DNA from: Pedobacter schmidteae
GTDB taxonomy: Bacteria > Bacteroidota > Bacteroidia > Sphingobacteriales > Sphingobacteriaceae
Length of the DNA stretch: 64,000 nucleotides
Assembly: GCF_900564155.1 (NCBI RefSeq)
Contig: NZ_LS999839.1
Coordinates: 5,453,097-5,517,096, forward strand
Reading direction: 5' to 3'
Shown: positions 8,959-17,236 of the stretch, piece after piece
Layout of the letters: every line of letters begins with the position of its first letter
Numbering within the stretch: the stretch's first letter is position 1
Made by a program: the position numbers and the translations under genes
Notes under the pieces: model-generated
The model's database searches: none
The model's input: the letters and a program-made list of their open reading frames with translations, nothing else
Told to the model about the DNA's origin: nothing

Positions 8959-9789
8959 ATGGATAATAAAAACAGCATACTCCTGGTGGATCCGGAATTT
9001 GACCTGAATACAGCGGCAGACTGTGATCTGTTGTTAAAAATAACACCAGACAGCTTCTCTTATGCCATCATTGATAAGCGTTGCAGGCAGCTCAAAGCCG
9101 TTTACGATGAACAGGAATGTAAAAACGTTCCGGAAACCGTAGCTACCAGGCTTAAAAACGACGTTTACCTGGGCTTAGCTTTCAACGAAATTAAAGCTGC
9201 AGTATATACCGAAAATACCATCAACATTCCTGATGAATGGTATAGCGCCGATAATCTGGATCAATATGCCCGTTTCTTTACCCATCATCAATCGGACAAT
9301 TTATATACCCGGCCTTTCAATGATTTTGGTTTTACCACCATTTTTAACCTGCAACAATTTATAGAAGATACCCTGGCCGCTGCTTTGAAAGACTGCCGGC
9401 TTTATACCCAAAATGCGCCGGCACTGGTCCTGGCCGCACAACAACATCAAACTATTTTGCAGCTCGATTTTACGGCCAGCTCTTTTAATGCACTATATGG
9501 CACTGGCGAAAAATTGATCTTTCAAAATGATTACCAGAACGACAATGCCGATGAGTTTAATTATTACCTGCTGCTCATCATCAGTCAGCTCAACATCAAC
9601 ACTACCGATACCGAAGTGTATTTAAGTGGAATTATCCATGCAGATGACGAACGTTACCGGCGTATAGAAAAATATTTCAGCAAAATAACTTTCAATTTAC
9701 CTCCGACAAATAAAATAGACCACAAAATTTTAGACGATATGCCTGCTCATTATTACAGCAGTCTGCTTGCCCTTGACCTATGCGAATAA
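8959..9789 (+). CDS. DUF3822 family protein
   Basis: A 276-residue protein of unknown function. The overall pattern (an N-terminal SFSYAIIDKRCRQLKAVYD segment, a central region around NDFGFTTIFNLQQFIEDTL and a C-terminal domain with VYLSGIIHADDERYRRIEKYF) and the position immediately before rsmD match DUF3822 proteins of Bacteroidota, which look like remote relatives of actin-fold/hexokinase-like proteins. The start is the ATG at 8959; a TTG two codons upstream is in frame but less likely. It overlaps rsmD by 10 bp, so it is translationally coupled to it. Confidence 0.8.
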   Translation: MDNKNSILLVDPEFDLNTAADCDLLLKITPDSFSYAIIDKRCRQLKAVYDEQECKNVPETVATRLKNDVYLGLAFNEIKAAVYTENTINIPDEWYSADNLDQYARFFTHHQSDNLYTRPFNDFGFTTIFNLQQFIEDTLAAALKDCRLYTQNAPALVLAAQQHQTILQLDFTASSFNALYGTGEKLIFQNDYQNDNADEFNYYLLLIISQLNINTTDTEVYLSGIIHADDERYRRIEKYFSKITFNLPPTNKIDHKILDDMPAHYYSSLLALDLCE

Positions 9790-10316
9790 TTGGAGGAAAG
9801 TTAAAGGGCATACGCTTCAATGCCCCCGAAAGTTTACCGGTAAGGCCCACTACAGATATGGCCAAGGAAGCGTTGTTTAATATCCTTTACAACACCTACG
9901 ATTTTGAAGAATGTAACGTGCTGGACCTCTTTTGTGGTACCGGCAACATCAGCTTTGAATTTGCATCTAGGGGTATCAAAAGTGTAACCTCAGTAGATAA
10001 ACATTCAGGTTGTGTATTTTGGGTAAAATCGGTCATCAAAAAATATGAGCTGACGGAAATTGATGTACAAAAAGCTGATGTATTCAAATTTCTGGAAAGC
10101 GACCAGCAACAATATCAGATCATCTTTGCCGATCCTCCTTACGATTTGCCCACTATCCCCTTGATTCCCGAACTGGTGATCAACAACAATTTACTTACTG
10201 ATAATGGTTTATTAATAGTAGAACATCCATCTTTGCTTAAAATGAAAGACCAGCCCGGGTATAAGGAAACCAGGCGTTATGGTAATTCTTCCTTTAGTTT
10301 TTTCGAAAAAGTTTAG
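9780..10316 (+). CDS. rsmD: 16S rRNA (guanine(966)-N(2))-methyltransferase
   Basis: A 178-residue SAM-dependent methyltransferase that would modify 16S rRNA in the small subunit. The family N-terminus MRIIGGKLKG and RPTTDMAKEALFNIL are present, SAM motif I is DLFCGTGN (49-56) and the catalytic base-amine motif is DPPY (118-121). Length matches RsmD. It starts inside the DUF3822 gene and is followed 4 bp later by coaD, so DUF3822-rsmD-coaD is very likely one transcript. Confidence 0.95.
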   Translation: MRIIGGKLKGIRFNAPESLPVRPTTDMAKEALFNILYNTYDFEECNVLDLFCGTGNISFEFASRGIKSVTSVDKHSGCVFWVKSVIKKYELTEIDVQKADVFKFLESDQQQYQIIFADPPYDLPTIPLIPELVINNNLLTDNGLLIVEHPSLLKMKDQPGYKETRRYGNSSFSFFEKV

Positions 10317-10320
10317 CCTT

Positions 10321-10782
10321 ATGAAAATCGCATTATTTCCCGGCTCATTTGATCCCATTACCATTGCGCATGTTGACATATTGAAGCGTGCATTGCCCCT
10401 GTTTGATAAGATCATAGTAGGCATTGGATTAAACAGTTCCAAACAAAGCTTTTTGTCGGCCGAAAAACGCGAAGAAATTGTTGCTGCGGTTTTTGCCGGC
10501 TTTGGTAATGTAGAGGTAAAACTATATGAGGGGCTTACGGTTGATTTTTGCAAAAAAGTAAATGCCACCTATATGGTGCGGGGCATCCGCTCTGTTGGCG
10601 ATTTTGAGTACGAAAGGGCCATTGCGCAAATCAATCAGACCATGATGCCTGAAATGGAAACCATTTTTATACTGAGTAAACCCGAATATTCGGCTATCAG
10701 CTCCACCATTGTGCGCGATATCCTGCGCAACAACGGCGATGTGCGTCCGTTTTTACCTCAGGAGGCCATCCAGCACTTATAA
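10321..10782 (+). CDS. coaD: Phosphopantetheine adenylyltransferase
   Basis: A 153-residue enzyme of CoA biosynthesis that adenylates 4'-phosphopantetheine to dephospho-CoA. GSFDPIT (8-14) and the nucleotide-binding T-x-x-H (here TIAH, 14-17; the usual glycine is an alanine) are at the N-terminus. VRGIRSVGDFEYE and ISSTIVR complete the active site. I chose the ATG at 10321 (MKIALFPGSF), which matches family length; the frame is open upstream inside rsmD. Its stop overlaps the convergent NUDIX gene by 6 bp. Confidence 0.95.
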   Translation: MKIALFPGSFDPITIAHVDILKRALPLFDKIIVGIGLNSSKQSFLSAEKREEIVAAVFAGFGNVEVKLYEGLTVDFCKKVNATYMVRGIRSVGDFEYERAIAQINQTMMPEMETIFILSKPEYSAISSTIVRDILRNNGDVRPFLPQEAIQHL

Positions 10783-11400
10783 AACCCGCTGGGTCAACAA
10801 TTCCCCGGCTTCCAGCACCGCCATAATGGAAGGATAAGTATTGGCCACCACCGGCTCCAGCTCTGTTTTGCTTAGCCAGCTGGCTTTGGTTATTCCTTCT
10901 TCTTTCTGAGGGACCAGTTTAGGTTCTCCTTTAACGGTCATGCTGTACCAGTTTGTTTTTTTCAGTACAATTTTGCCTCCCATGGTATATACATGATAGG
11001 TTTTACATAACTTTTGGTCATTGGTACTGATCTTTACGCCGCATTCCTCCTCTACTTCACGTAAAGCAGCCTCTTTCATTTTCTCGCCTTTTTCTACCTT
11101 TCCTTTTGGCAGGTCCCATTTCTTGTTTCTAAAAATAAACAGATAATTATCTTTCGCACTGGATACCAGGCCACCCGCAGCTTTAATGCTAAGGCAACTG
11201 TTTTTGATGTTTTTGAATAAGCTTTTAGGATCGGCATGCAGCAAAAGGTACGACTTATTGGATAACCCGGAAACCTGCTGGTAAAAGGTTTGAAAGTTAA
11301 ACCCCAGCACCGTCAACGTTTCAGGTGCTTCGGCCAATTGTGGTGCTGTATCTGTTATATATAAGGTATTGTTGTTGATATAAATTCTATAAGTCTTCAT
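10777..11400 (-). CDS. NUDIX hydrolase
   Basis: A 207-residue protein with a complete Nudix box at residues 100-122 (G-x5-E-x7-REVEEE-x-GV), preceded by WDLPKGK. The first ~75 residues are an extra N-terminal domain of unknown role that begins MKTYRIYINNN. Nudix enzymes cleave nucleoside diphosphates linked to another group; the substrate cannot be read from the box. It is convergent with coaD (6-bp overlap) and about 100 bp downstream of the sigma factor gene on the same strand. Confidence 0.9.
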   Translation of the reverse strand: MKTYRIYINNNTLYITDTAPQLAEAPETLTVLGFNFQTFYQQVSGLSNKSYLLLHADPKSLFKNIKNSCLSIKAAGGLVSSAKDNYLFIFRNKKWDLPKGKVEKGEKMKEAALREVEEECGVKISTNDQKLCKTYHVYTMGGKIVLKKTNWYSMTVKGEPKLVPQKEEGITKASWLSKTELEPVVANTYPSIMAVLEAGELLTQRVL

Positions 11401-11500
11401 AATGAATAGCCGATAATTTAAAAAAGGTTGTCCATAGCTGTCCTAATGCAGATTTTCCAGATGAAAACCGAATTTTAAAAGTACAGAATTGCCGGGAATT

Positions 11501-12361
11501 TTACAGGTATTCGCGCATGATTTTTATTTGGGCCATCTCCCTCATTCTATTCAGCGCTTTCCGCTTGGTCCTACAAACGGTTTCATCACTAATGCCCAGG
11601 CGTTGGGCAATGGCTTCATTTCCCAGTGCCATCAGTTCGCCCAAACCATAGGCAAGTCTGATCACATCCTGTTCCTGCAAACTTAAGCCCTTCATCATCA
11701 ACTCAATATTTACCCGCAACGCCTCCTGCTCCAGTGCAGCATCAGGCCATATACATTCCGCATCCATCATGCTGCCTTTAAAAGAATCCTGGTCCCCATC
11801 TTCAATAGCCTTATCCAACGAGCAGATATGGCCCAAGCTTGACGAATAACTGCTAACTACCGCTGCCGGCAGTTGGGTAAAGGCCGACAGCTCTTCCAGG
11901 CTGGGTGTACGTTCCAATTGTTGTTCCAGCAAGTCAGCAGAACGGCTCAAATCACTGATCCCCTTCAGCTGATTTAGCGGCAGCCGTATGCTCCGTTGAT
12001 GCATACCAATACTCTGCAACATGGCCTGCCTTATCCACCATACGGCATAAGAGATAAATTTAAAACCCCGGGTTTCATCAAAACGCTGGGCCGCCTTCAA
12101 TAAGCCAATATTACCTTCGGCAATCAAATCGGCCAGGGGCATGCCAGATACCTCATATTTTTTGGCTACCGACACTACAAAACGCAGATTACAGTTCACC
12201 AGCTTTTGCAAAGCCTCCTCATCTCCCGCTCTGATTTTTTTGGTCAGCGCCGTTTCTTCTGTTCCATTTAACAAAGGGTATGCTGCCAGTTCCTGTAAGT
12301 AGCGGGCTAGCGAATCAATTTTCCGGTTAGTGATGGATCTTTCTATCTTAATTTCTTTCAT
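11501..12361 (-). CDS. Sigma-70 family factor, RpoD-like paralogue with altered region 4.2
   Basis: A 286-residue sigma factor of the short Bacteroidota RpoD type. Region 2 is well conserved: NLRFVVSVAKKYE, LIAEGNIGLLKAAQRFDE, then GFKFISYAVWWIRQAML. Region 3 follows with IRLPLNQLKG. Region 4 has IRLAYGLG and a helix-turn-helix AIAQRLGISDETVCRTKRKA. In the housekeeping factor the recognition helix normally reads like TRERVRQIK; here it is SDETVCRTK, so this is probably a second, alternative sigma factor. The start is the ATG at 12359-12361 (MKEIKIERSITNRK), which matches the family N-terminus; 35 more codons are open upstream. Confidence 0.85.
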   Translation of the reverse strand: MKEIKIERSITNRKIDSLARYLQELAAYPLLNGTEETALTKKIRAGDEEALQKLVNCNLRFVVSVAKKYEVSGMPLADLIAEGNIGLLKAAQRFDETRGFKFISYAVWWIRQAMLQSIGMHQRSIRLPLNQLKGISDLSRSADLLEQQLERTPSLEELSAFTQLPAAVVSSYSSSLGHICSLDKAIEDGDQDSFKGSMMDAECIWPDAALEQEALRVNIELMMKGLSLQEQDVIRLAYGLGELMALGNEAIAQRLGISDETVCRTKRKALNRMREMAQIKIMREYL

Positions 12362-12813
12362 TGGAACCCCGAGACCTGTTATTTGGTCGGGACCAAAGTT
12401 CTCCAGAGATATCCACAAAGGCCAGTACGCCAAAAAATACCTCGATTTTCGCTGAAAACAATCCAAAAATCAAAATAATATTCCACCAGGGCATAGCCCC
12501 AAAACCGTCAACCAAATTTCATAAAACAATACATCCCGCTTGACACAAAATTTTGACAGTTCGCTATTTTTTTGGGGTTATCAGCAAATCATGCAGTATT
12601 CTCTAAGCTGCAAACAGAACAAAAAATTCTTTATCACACTGATAATCAAGCAAACTCAAAAAACACCTTTCAGCAGCAGATATAAATAGCCATATTTGCG
12701 GCTATAGGAATTAATTATTTAACCGAGCATTTTCTTCAATTTTCGGCACTGCTTTGTCACATAGATCAAGTTGGTGTTAACACAAATTGCAAAGAATTCT
12801 GTATTTTTGAGCC
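12362..12813. other. 452-bp divergent intergenic region (sigma factor / pyrE)
   Basis: AT-rich and without a convincing gene. A weak inverted repeat ATAGCC-N8-GGCTAT lies at 12686-12705. A TATTTTTG sequence at 12802-12809 fits the Bacteroidota -7 consensus TAnnTTTG but lies only 4 bp before the pyrE ATG, so it would give a leaderless message; it may be chance. Confidence 0.5.
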
Positions 12814-13479
12814 ATGTATAATAAAAGTGATATTGAATTAAAGGTAGCTGAATTTTTATTACAGATAAAAGCCATAAAGTTACAACCGAACAACCCTTTT
12901 ACCTGGGCTTCAGGTTGGAAATCCCCAATCTATTGTGACAACAGGATTACCCTTTCCCATCCATCGGTAAGGACTTACATCAGACAAAAACTTTCTCAAT
13001 TGATACAGGAGGAGTTTGGTTCTGTTGACCTGATTGCGGGCGTGGCTACGGCAGGTATTCCTCAGGGTGCATTGGTAGCACAGGAGCTGGGATTGCCATT
13101 TGCTTACGTAAGATCGAAAGCAAAAGAACATGGAACAGGAAGCTTGATTGAAGGCGAAATTATTGAAGGACAGAGAGTAGTGGTGATCGAGGACCTGATC
13201 TCGACGGGAAAAAGCAGTTTGCAAGCTGTTGATGCACTGAGAAAAGCAGGTTTATCTGTTGCCGGGCTGGTAGCCATATTTACTTATGGTTTTGATCAGG
13301 CCGACGAAAATTTCGCAGCGGCCAAATGCCGTTATGCTACGCTGTCTAACTACAATACACTGATTGACTACGCTGCAGAGCACAGCTTTATTGCGCAAAA
13401 AGACGTTGATCTTTTGACCAAATGGCGCAGAAACCCAGCGGAGTGGGCCAATGAATTAGAAAAACAAACCGGATTATAA
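12814..13479 (+). CDS. pyrE: Orotate phosphoribosyltransferase
   Basis: A 221-residue enzyme that joins orotate and PRPP to give OMP in pyrimidine synthesis. The PRPP-binding motif is VVVIEDLISTGKSS (122-135). The flexible catalytic loop region RSKAKEHGTGSLIEG and the N-terminal FTWASGWKSPIYCDNR are typical of bacterial PyrE. Length fits the family. The stop shares one base with the start of the SRPBCC gene, so the two are cotranslated. Confidence 0.95.
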   Translation: MYNKSDIELKVAEFLLQIKAIKLQPNNPFTWASGWKSPIYCDNRITLSHPSVRTYIRQKLSQLIQEEFGSVDLIAGVATAGIPQGALVAQELGLPFAYVRSKAKEHGTGSLIEGEIIEGQRVVVIEDLISTGKSSLQAVDALRKAGLSVAGLVAIFTYGFDQADENFAAAKCRYATLSNYNTLIDYAAEHSFIAQKDVDLLTKWRRNPAEWANELEKQTGL

Positions 13480-13877
13480 TGACAGTTATTGAAAGTACTA
13501 CAGAGGTAAATTTACCTGTCGAAAAAGTATACGCATTTTTGGCCGATATGAATAATCATCAGCAATTGATGCCTGAAAATATTTATAACTGGTCATCAAC
13601 CGAAGATGAGGCTAGCTTTACCATACAAAACATGGCCAAACTGGCCATCAAAATATCCAGCCGTGTTGAAAACAAGGAGCTTATTGCTGTTCCTACAGAA
13701 AAAGCACCTTTTGAGCTGGAATTGAAATGGACGGTAGCCGATAATGGCAAAGGTGGTACTACTGCTTCACATATCATTTCGGCCGATTTGAACATGATGA
13801 TGAAAATGCTGGCCGCAGGCCCGCTGCAAAAACTAGCCGATCATCAAACGGCCCGGTTGTCGGAGATTTTAAAATAA
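13479..13877 (+). CDS. SRPBCC-family (START-like) protein
   Basis: A 132-residue protein with the pattern of polyketide-cyclase/START-like folds: an N-terminal strand ESTTEVNLPVEKVYAFLADM, a run of beta strands, and a long C-terminal helix PLQKLADHQTARLSEIL that would close a hydrophobic cavity. Such proteins bind small hydrophobic ligands; the ligand is unknown. It starts on the last base of the pyrE stop codon and is followed by a strong terminator, so it ends the pyrE transcript. Confidence 0.75.
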   Translation: MTVIESTTEVNLPVEKVYAFLADMNNHQQLMPENIYNWSSTEDEASFTIQNMAKLAIKISSRVENKELIAVPTEKAPFELELKWTVADNGKGGTTASHIISADLNMMMKMLAAGPLQKLADHQTARLSEILK

Positions 13878-13884
13878 GAAATAG

Positions 13885-13914
13885 AAAAGAGTGTTCCAAA
13901 AGACACTCTTTTTT
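13885..13914 (+). terminator. Rho-independent terminator after pyrE operon
   Basis: The stem AAAAGAGTGT / ACACTCTTTT has an 8-nt loop and ends in a run of six T. It starts 8 bp after the SRPBCC stop and also faces the convergent gene at 13935. Confidence 0.85.
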
Positions 13915-13934
13915 CATTTACAGCTGCTGCATTT

Positions 13935-14543
13935 TCAATATGGCTGCCGCAGCGTATATCCAAAGTCGATATAAGGCAATAAGGTACCTGTACTGATGTT
14001 TGACATGCTCTCGCTTTGCAAAGGATTTACGTCATCACTAAAAAATCCGTTGGTAAGCGTAATTACGTGTTGTTTTACCGGATAAATATTCCCTCCCTGC
14101 TTATTGTTGAGCCAGCCCACGCAATCGCCCGAACTGTTATTGGGCCCGCCACTGATATAAGTTCGTGTGATGTAGTAAATATTGCCGGGTACAATTTGTA
14201 CCGGTTTTATTAAAGAGAAAAACTCCATCCCTTCGGTATTTTTGGGGCTGCAGCAACAGGTACTCAAGGCCAGTTCCTGTCCCACCTGCCATAAAGAAAT
14301 GCGATAGGTAATCCCTGGGGTCCAGGCCCTGTACCCCACTTTAGTAATGGTTACCGGTTTTTCGGCCTGAAACGTGCAGCCATGGGTTTTCATGTCCATC
14401 GCCAAAAGTGTTTTATACCCATTTTGAAATACAAAAAGGGACAATACTGTTTTTAGGGCATAAAAACACATGGGTGCTTCGGGAAACTGTTGCGCTATTA
14501 TCGAAAATGGAATGCCGGCCAGGGATGAGATAAGCTTTTTCAT
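13935..14543 (-). CDS. DUF4082-like secreted or surface protein (tentative)
   Basis: A 202-residue protein not firmly recognised. Residues ~50-190 look like one beta-sandwich domain: a TFQAEKPVTITKVGYRAW strand, ISLWQVGQELALS, and FSLIKPVQIVPGNIYYITRTY. That order resembles DUF4082, a presumed carbohydrate- or surface-associated domain. A run of three cysteines (STCCCSP) sits mid-domain. The first 50 residues are hydrophobic in places but do not form a clean signal peptide, so the true start or an N-terminal frameshift is uncertain. It stands alone between the pyrE terminator and the MFS gene. Confidence 0.5.
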   Translation of the reverse strand: MKKLISSLAGIPFSIIAQQFPEAPMCFYALKTVLSLFVFQNGYKTLLAMDMKTHGCTFQAEKPVTITKVGYRAWTPGITYRISLWQVGQELALSTCCCSPKNTEGMEFFSLIKPVQIVPGNIYYITRTYISGGPNNSSGDCVGWLNNKQGGNIYPVKQHVITLTNGFFSDDVNPLQSESMSNISTGTLLPYIDFGYTLRQPY

Positions 14544-14620
14544 AACACATAAAATTTGGTTTATGATAACATATCCATCCCTGGCGCAAATTGTTACCCC
14601 TTAGCGCCCGGAAAATAACG

Positions 14621-15850
14621 TTAAGCTGATGCAATACTTTTCAGCTGCATCCTTTTCATTACGATAGAAAAGCCCACAGCTGCCAGCAATAATGCTATAG
14701 TAGTGCCATACCATAAGGTTTCGAAGCCAAAATTGGCAGCTATCCGGGTACCTATAAAAGGAGAAAATATATGCGCTACCGAAAAAGAAAGGGCATTGAT
14801 ACCCATATAGGCACCTCTTTTTTTAATAGAAGATCGCTGAAGCGTAATGGTAGCCATAAAAGGCATGGCCAAAATTTCGGCAATACACAACACAAACATA
14901 GACAGGTAAAGGACAGGCACTCCATTGGCCAGGTTCAGGATGAGGAAAGATAATGCGCAAAGAAGCGTACCAGCCACAATTACAGTACGGGCCGTAAAAC
15001 GTTTCTCGGCAATATGCACCAGCAACATTTCCAAAGAAAACACCACTACCCCACTAAAGGCAAGGATAATACCTATTTCCGCTTCTGTCATTTTGTACAC
15101 CTGACGGTAGTACAGCGGCAAGGTGCTTAGCAATTGCAGAAAACAGATGGCAAAAATACAGCTGAACAAACTAAAAAGCATAAACAGCAAATCCTTATAG
15201 GGCGAGCGATTGGCATTTGGCCCATCCTCTTCTGTTATGGCCTGTTCTTTCTTTTTTTCGTTTCCTTTACGGTTTCTGAAATAAATAAAAAACACGGCGG
15301 CCGACAAAAACGCCGCTACCGCATTGCCATAAAATAAAAATGTATAGGAAATAGCCGCTAAAAAACCACCCAATGCCGGTCCTATGGAAAAGCCGAGGTT
15401 CATGGCCATTCGGTTTAAGGAAAACGAACGGATCACGTTGTCGGGCTTAGAGTAGTAGGCAATGGAAACCGAGTTTGCCGGCCTGAAGGTTTCGGCAATC
15501 AGGCTCAGCATAAATACACCAATAGCCAGAGTAGCGACTTTATTCAACTCGGGCAGCAGAAAAAACATGGGCACGGTCAGAATCAAGCTCACCAGCTGCA
15601 CCTTAAAATGTCCGGCTTTATCTGTGAGCCAGCCACCCAAAAAATTGCCCGACACTGCGCCGATACCAAAACAGCTGAGTACCGTTCCGGTATCTTCCAG
15701 CGAAAAGTGGAGGTGATTGATCATGTACACACCCAAAAAAGGGATCACCATGGCGCCACTTCTGTTGATTAGCATCACCATGGCCAGCATCCACGCCGGG
15801 GTCGAAAGCCCTTTATAGGCATCCAGATATAATCGTATAAATTCTTTCAT
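14621..15850 (-). CDS. Major facilitator superfamily transporter
   Basis: A 409-residue protein with twelve hydrophobic helices in two halves and a charged central loop (around residue 200, NRKGNEKKKEQ). The loop after helix 2 has the MFS motif A form GGWLTDKAGHFK, and helix 4-5 has NLGFSIGPALGG, common in drug-exporter-like members. The substrate is unknown. The start codon directly abuts the DUF1801 stop codon upstream, so both are on one transcript. Confidence 0.88.
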   Translation of the reverse strand: MKEFIRLYLDAYKGLSTPAWMLAMVMLINRSGAMVIPFLGVYMINHLHFSLEDTGTVLSCFGIGAVSGNFLGGWLTDKAGHFKVQLVSLILTVPMFFLLPELNKVATLAIGVFMLSLIAETFRPANSVSIAYYSKPDNVIRSFSLNRMAMNLGFSIGPALGGFLAAISYTFLFYGNAVAAFLSAAVFFIYFRNRKGNEKKKEQAITEEDGPNANRSPYKDLLFMLFSLFSCIFAICFLQLLSTLPLYYRQVYKMTEAEIGIILAFSGVVVFSLEMLLVHIAEKRFTARTVIVAGTLLCALSFLILNLANGVPVLYLSMFVLCIAEILAMPFMATITLQRSSIKKRGAYMGINALSFSVAHIFSPFIGTRIAANFGFETLWYGTTIALLLAAVGFSIVMKRMQLKSIASA

Positions 15851-16195
15851 TTAATATTTGGCCAGTGCCTGTTTTAGTATCTCATTAATCGTTTCAACCG
15901 GAAGATCCTTCTCGGGATCAATCAGTATGATTTTCATTCTCGCCCTTTTTTCAATAATCAGGTCCGGATGATCGATGTGTTTGCTTTCGACAATACCGAT
16001 GTAGGGTTTGTGAAACTTTTTATGCTGCCAGAGGTAACAAAACATTTTCCCTTTGTAGTAAAAGAAAGGGAGTTTGTATTTCCACTCTGGGGTAATGTCA
16101 TCATCCAGTTTTAAAATCACATCCCTCAACGCAATAAAGCAGCCTCTGAAGGGTTCTGGTTGCTGCAAATAAAAATTATCAAGAGGAGTTAACAT
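15851..16195 (-). CDS. DUF1801 (YdhG-like) family protein
   Basis: A 114-residue protein with the DUF1801 pattern: an early L-x5-R-x-I-x-K-like helix (CFIALRDVILKLDDDI), then EWKYKLPFFYYKGKMFCYL and a C-terminal segment RARMKIILIDPEKDLP followed by a helix. The fold is small and of unknown biochemical function. Its stop abuts the MFS start, suggesting a two-gene operon. Confidence 0.8.
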   Translation of the reverse strand: MLTPLDNFYLQQPEPFRGCFIALRDVILKLDDDITPEWKYKLPFFYYKGKMFCYLWQHKKFHKPYIGIVESKHIDHPDLIIEKRARMKIILIDPEKDLPVETINEILKQALAKY

Positions 16196-16322
16196 AGGAT
16201 AGATTGAAGTAGGTATCCAAATATCGCAAATTAATAGAGGAGCGCCGACTTAGCTAAGTCAAAATCTTGTAAAACCATCCAAAATGTCAACCTAGGTTAC
16301 AATTATTAATTTTATAGATAAA

Positions 16323-16354
16323 TTTGTCATTATAATTAAATTACGATAATTTTG
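16323..16354 (+). promoter_or_regulatory. Bacteroidota-type promoter of the toxin-antitoxin pair
   Basis: TTTG at 16323-16326 and TAATTTTG at 16347-16354 are separated by 20 bp, matching the -33 TTTG / -7 TAnnTTTG consensus exactly. Transcription would begin near 16361, about 25 bp before the antitoxin ATG. Confidence 0.7.
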
Positions 16355-16385
16355 CGCATACTTATTATTCAATAAAACAAACAAT

Positions 16386-16559
16386 ATGAAACGTACACCA
16401 ATCGAAAGCAAGAGAACTAAAAAGAAAACCTATGAACCTCTCTACTTGCAAAAAAAGAAAGAAGATTTTCTAAATTTTCTAAATGAGATTCAAAGCAAGG
16501 CTGAACAACGCGGACTTACAGAAGAAATTCTAAGTAATATTTTGAATGGCAGGCCCTAA
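16386..16559 (+). CDS. Small antitoxin-like protein upstream of a PIN toxin
   Basis: A 57-residue, very basic then helical protein: MKRTPIESKRTKKKTY, then a helix around LNEIQSKAEQRGLTEEILS. The QRGLTEEIL pattern is typical of short antitoxins paired with COG1569-type PIN toxins. The last 14 bp overlap the PIN gene, the antitoxin-first arrangement expected for such a pair. A consensus promoter lies directly upstream. The codons are AT-rich, as in the PIN gene, unlike the flanking core genes. Confidence 0.75.
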   Translation: MKRTPIESKRTKKKTYEPLYLQKKKEDFLNFLNEIQSKAEQRGLTEEILSNILNGRP

Positions 16560-17037
16560 TCTTTTCGTATTAGACACCAATATATTAGTAAGTGCTTTTA
16601 TAATAAGAACCTCTGTTTCTGCGGCCGTTTTAAAGCACTGTATAAATTATGGTGTTCTTTTGTTTTCTTCTGAAACCTTCATTGAATTTGAAAACACTAT
16701 ATCAAGAGAAAAATTTAAAAAATATTTTTCTAAATCTGAAAGAATACAGATTCTTAATCAACTTTCTCTGATTGGGCAATTCAAAAAGGTTTATTCTGAT
16801 TTCAAAGTTTGTAGAGATATTAATGACAACATCTTTCTTAATCTTGCATCAGATCATAACGCTTCTTGTATTGTTAGCGGCGATAAGGATCTATTAATAT
16901 TAAATCCCTTTCAAAATATTCCAATACTAACTCCTGCTCAATTCTTATATTACTTTAATGGGGTAGGCGATTCCTTTATGGTCAATGAATCTATAGAAAC
17001 TTACGGAAACGTCCTCAGCACCCCAATTATAATCTGA
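16546..17037 (+). CDS. PIN-domain toxin (COG1569-like putative toxin)
   Basis: A 163-residue putative Mg-dependent ribonuclease. PIN acidic residues are visible: D10 in VLDTNILVSA, E47/E49 in FIEFEN, D91/D94 in DINDN and D113/D115 in SGDKDLL. The order and spacing match the 'putative toxin component, PIN family' group. The last ~25 residues beyond the PIN fold are of unknown role. It overlaps the antitoxin by 14 bp and is AT-rich, consistent with acquisition. Confidence 0.85.
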   Translation: MAGPNLFVLDTNILVSAFIIRTSVSAAVLKHCINYGVLLFSSETFIEFENTISREKFKKYFSKSERIQILNQLSLIGQFKKVYSDFKVCRDINDNIFLNLASDHNASCIVSGDKDLLILNPFQNIPILTPAQFLYYFNGVGDSFMVNESIETYGNVLSTPIII

Positions 17038-17211
17038 CATTAACTTCAGTTCTCTCCCCCGCTTTCCGCCATTTTCAAACCATCCCGATATGCATGGTTA
17101 TTATAGGAATCCGGGTCTCCAATATTTTGTAAAATCTTACAAAAATTTCTCAATATGCAATTACAATGTTTTATTAATTAATATTAATACATATTATTAA
17201 CCTATAAGTTA

Positions 17212-17219
17212 TATATTTG
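17212..17219 (+). promoter_or_regulatory. -7 promoter element of the Rpn gene
   Basis: TATATTTG matches TAnnTTTG and lies 17 bp before the Rpn ATG, placing transcription start near 17226. No clear TTTG -33 element is present at the usual distance. Confidence 0.5.
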
Positions 17220-17236
17220 CAACATCAAACAGATAT

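Noticed and set aside
12802..12809. TATTTTTG as the pyrE promoter giving a leaderless message
   Set aside because: Only 4 bp from the ATG and without a -33 TTTG at 19-21 bp; kept as a note, not called as a promoter.
14413..14634. 73-codon minus-strand frame overlapping the start of the 13935-14543 gene
   Set aside because: No homology signal of its own; considered as evidence for a frameshift in the DUF4082-like gene but the fused reading gives no better protein.
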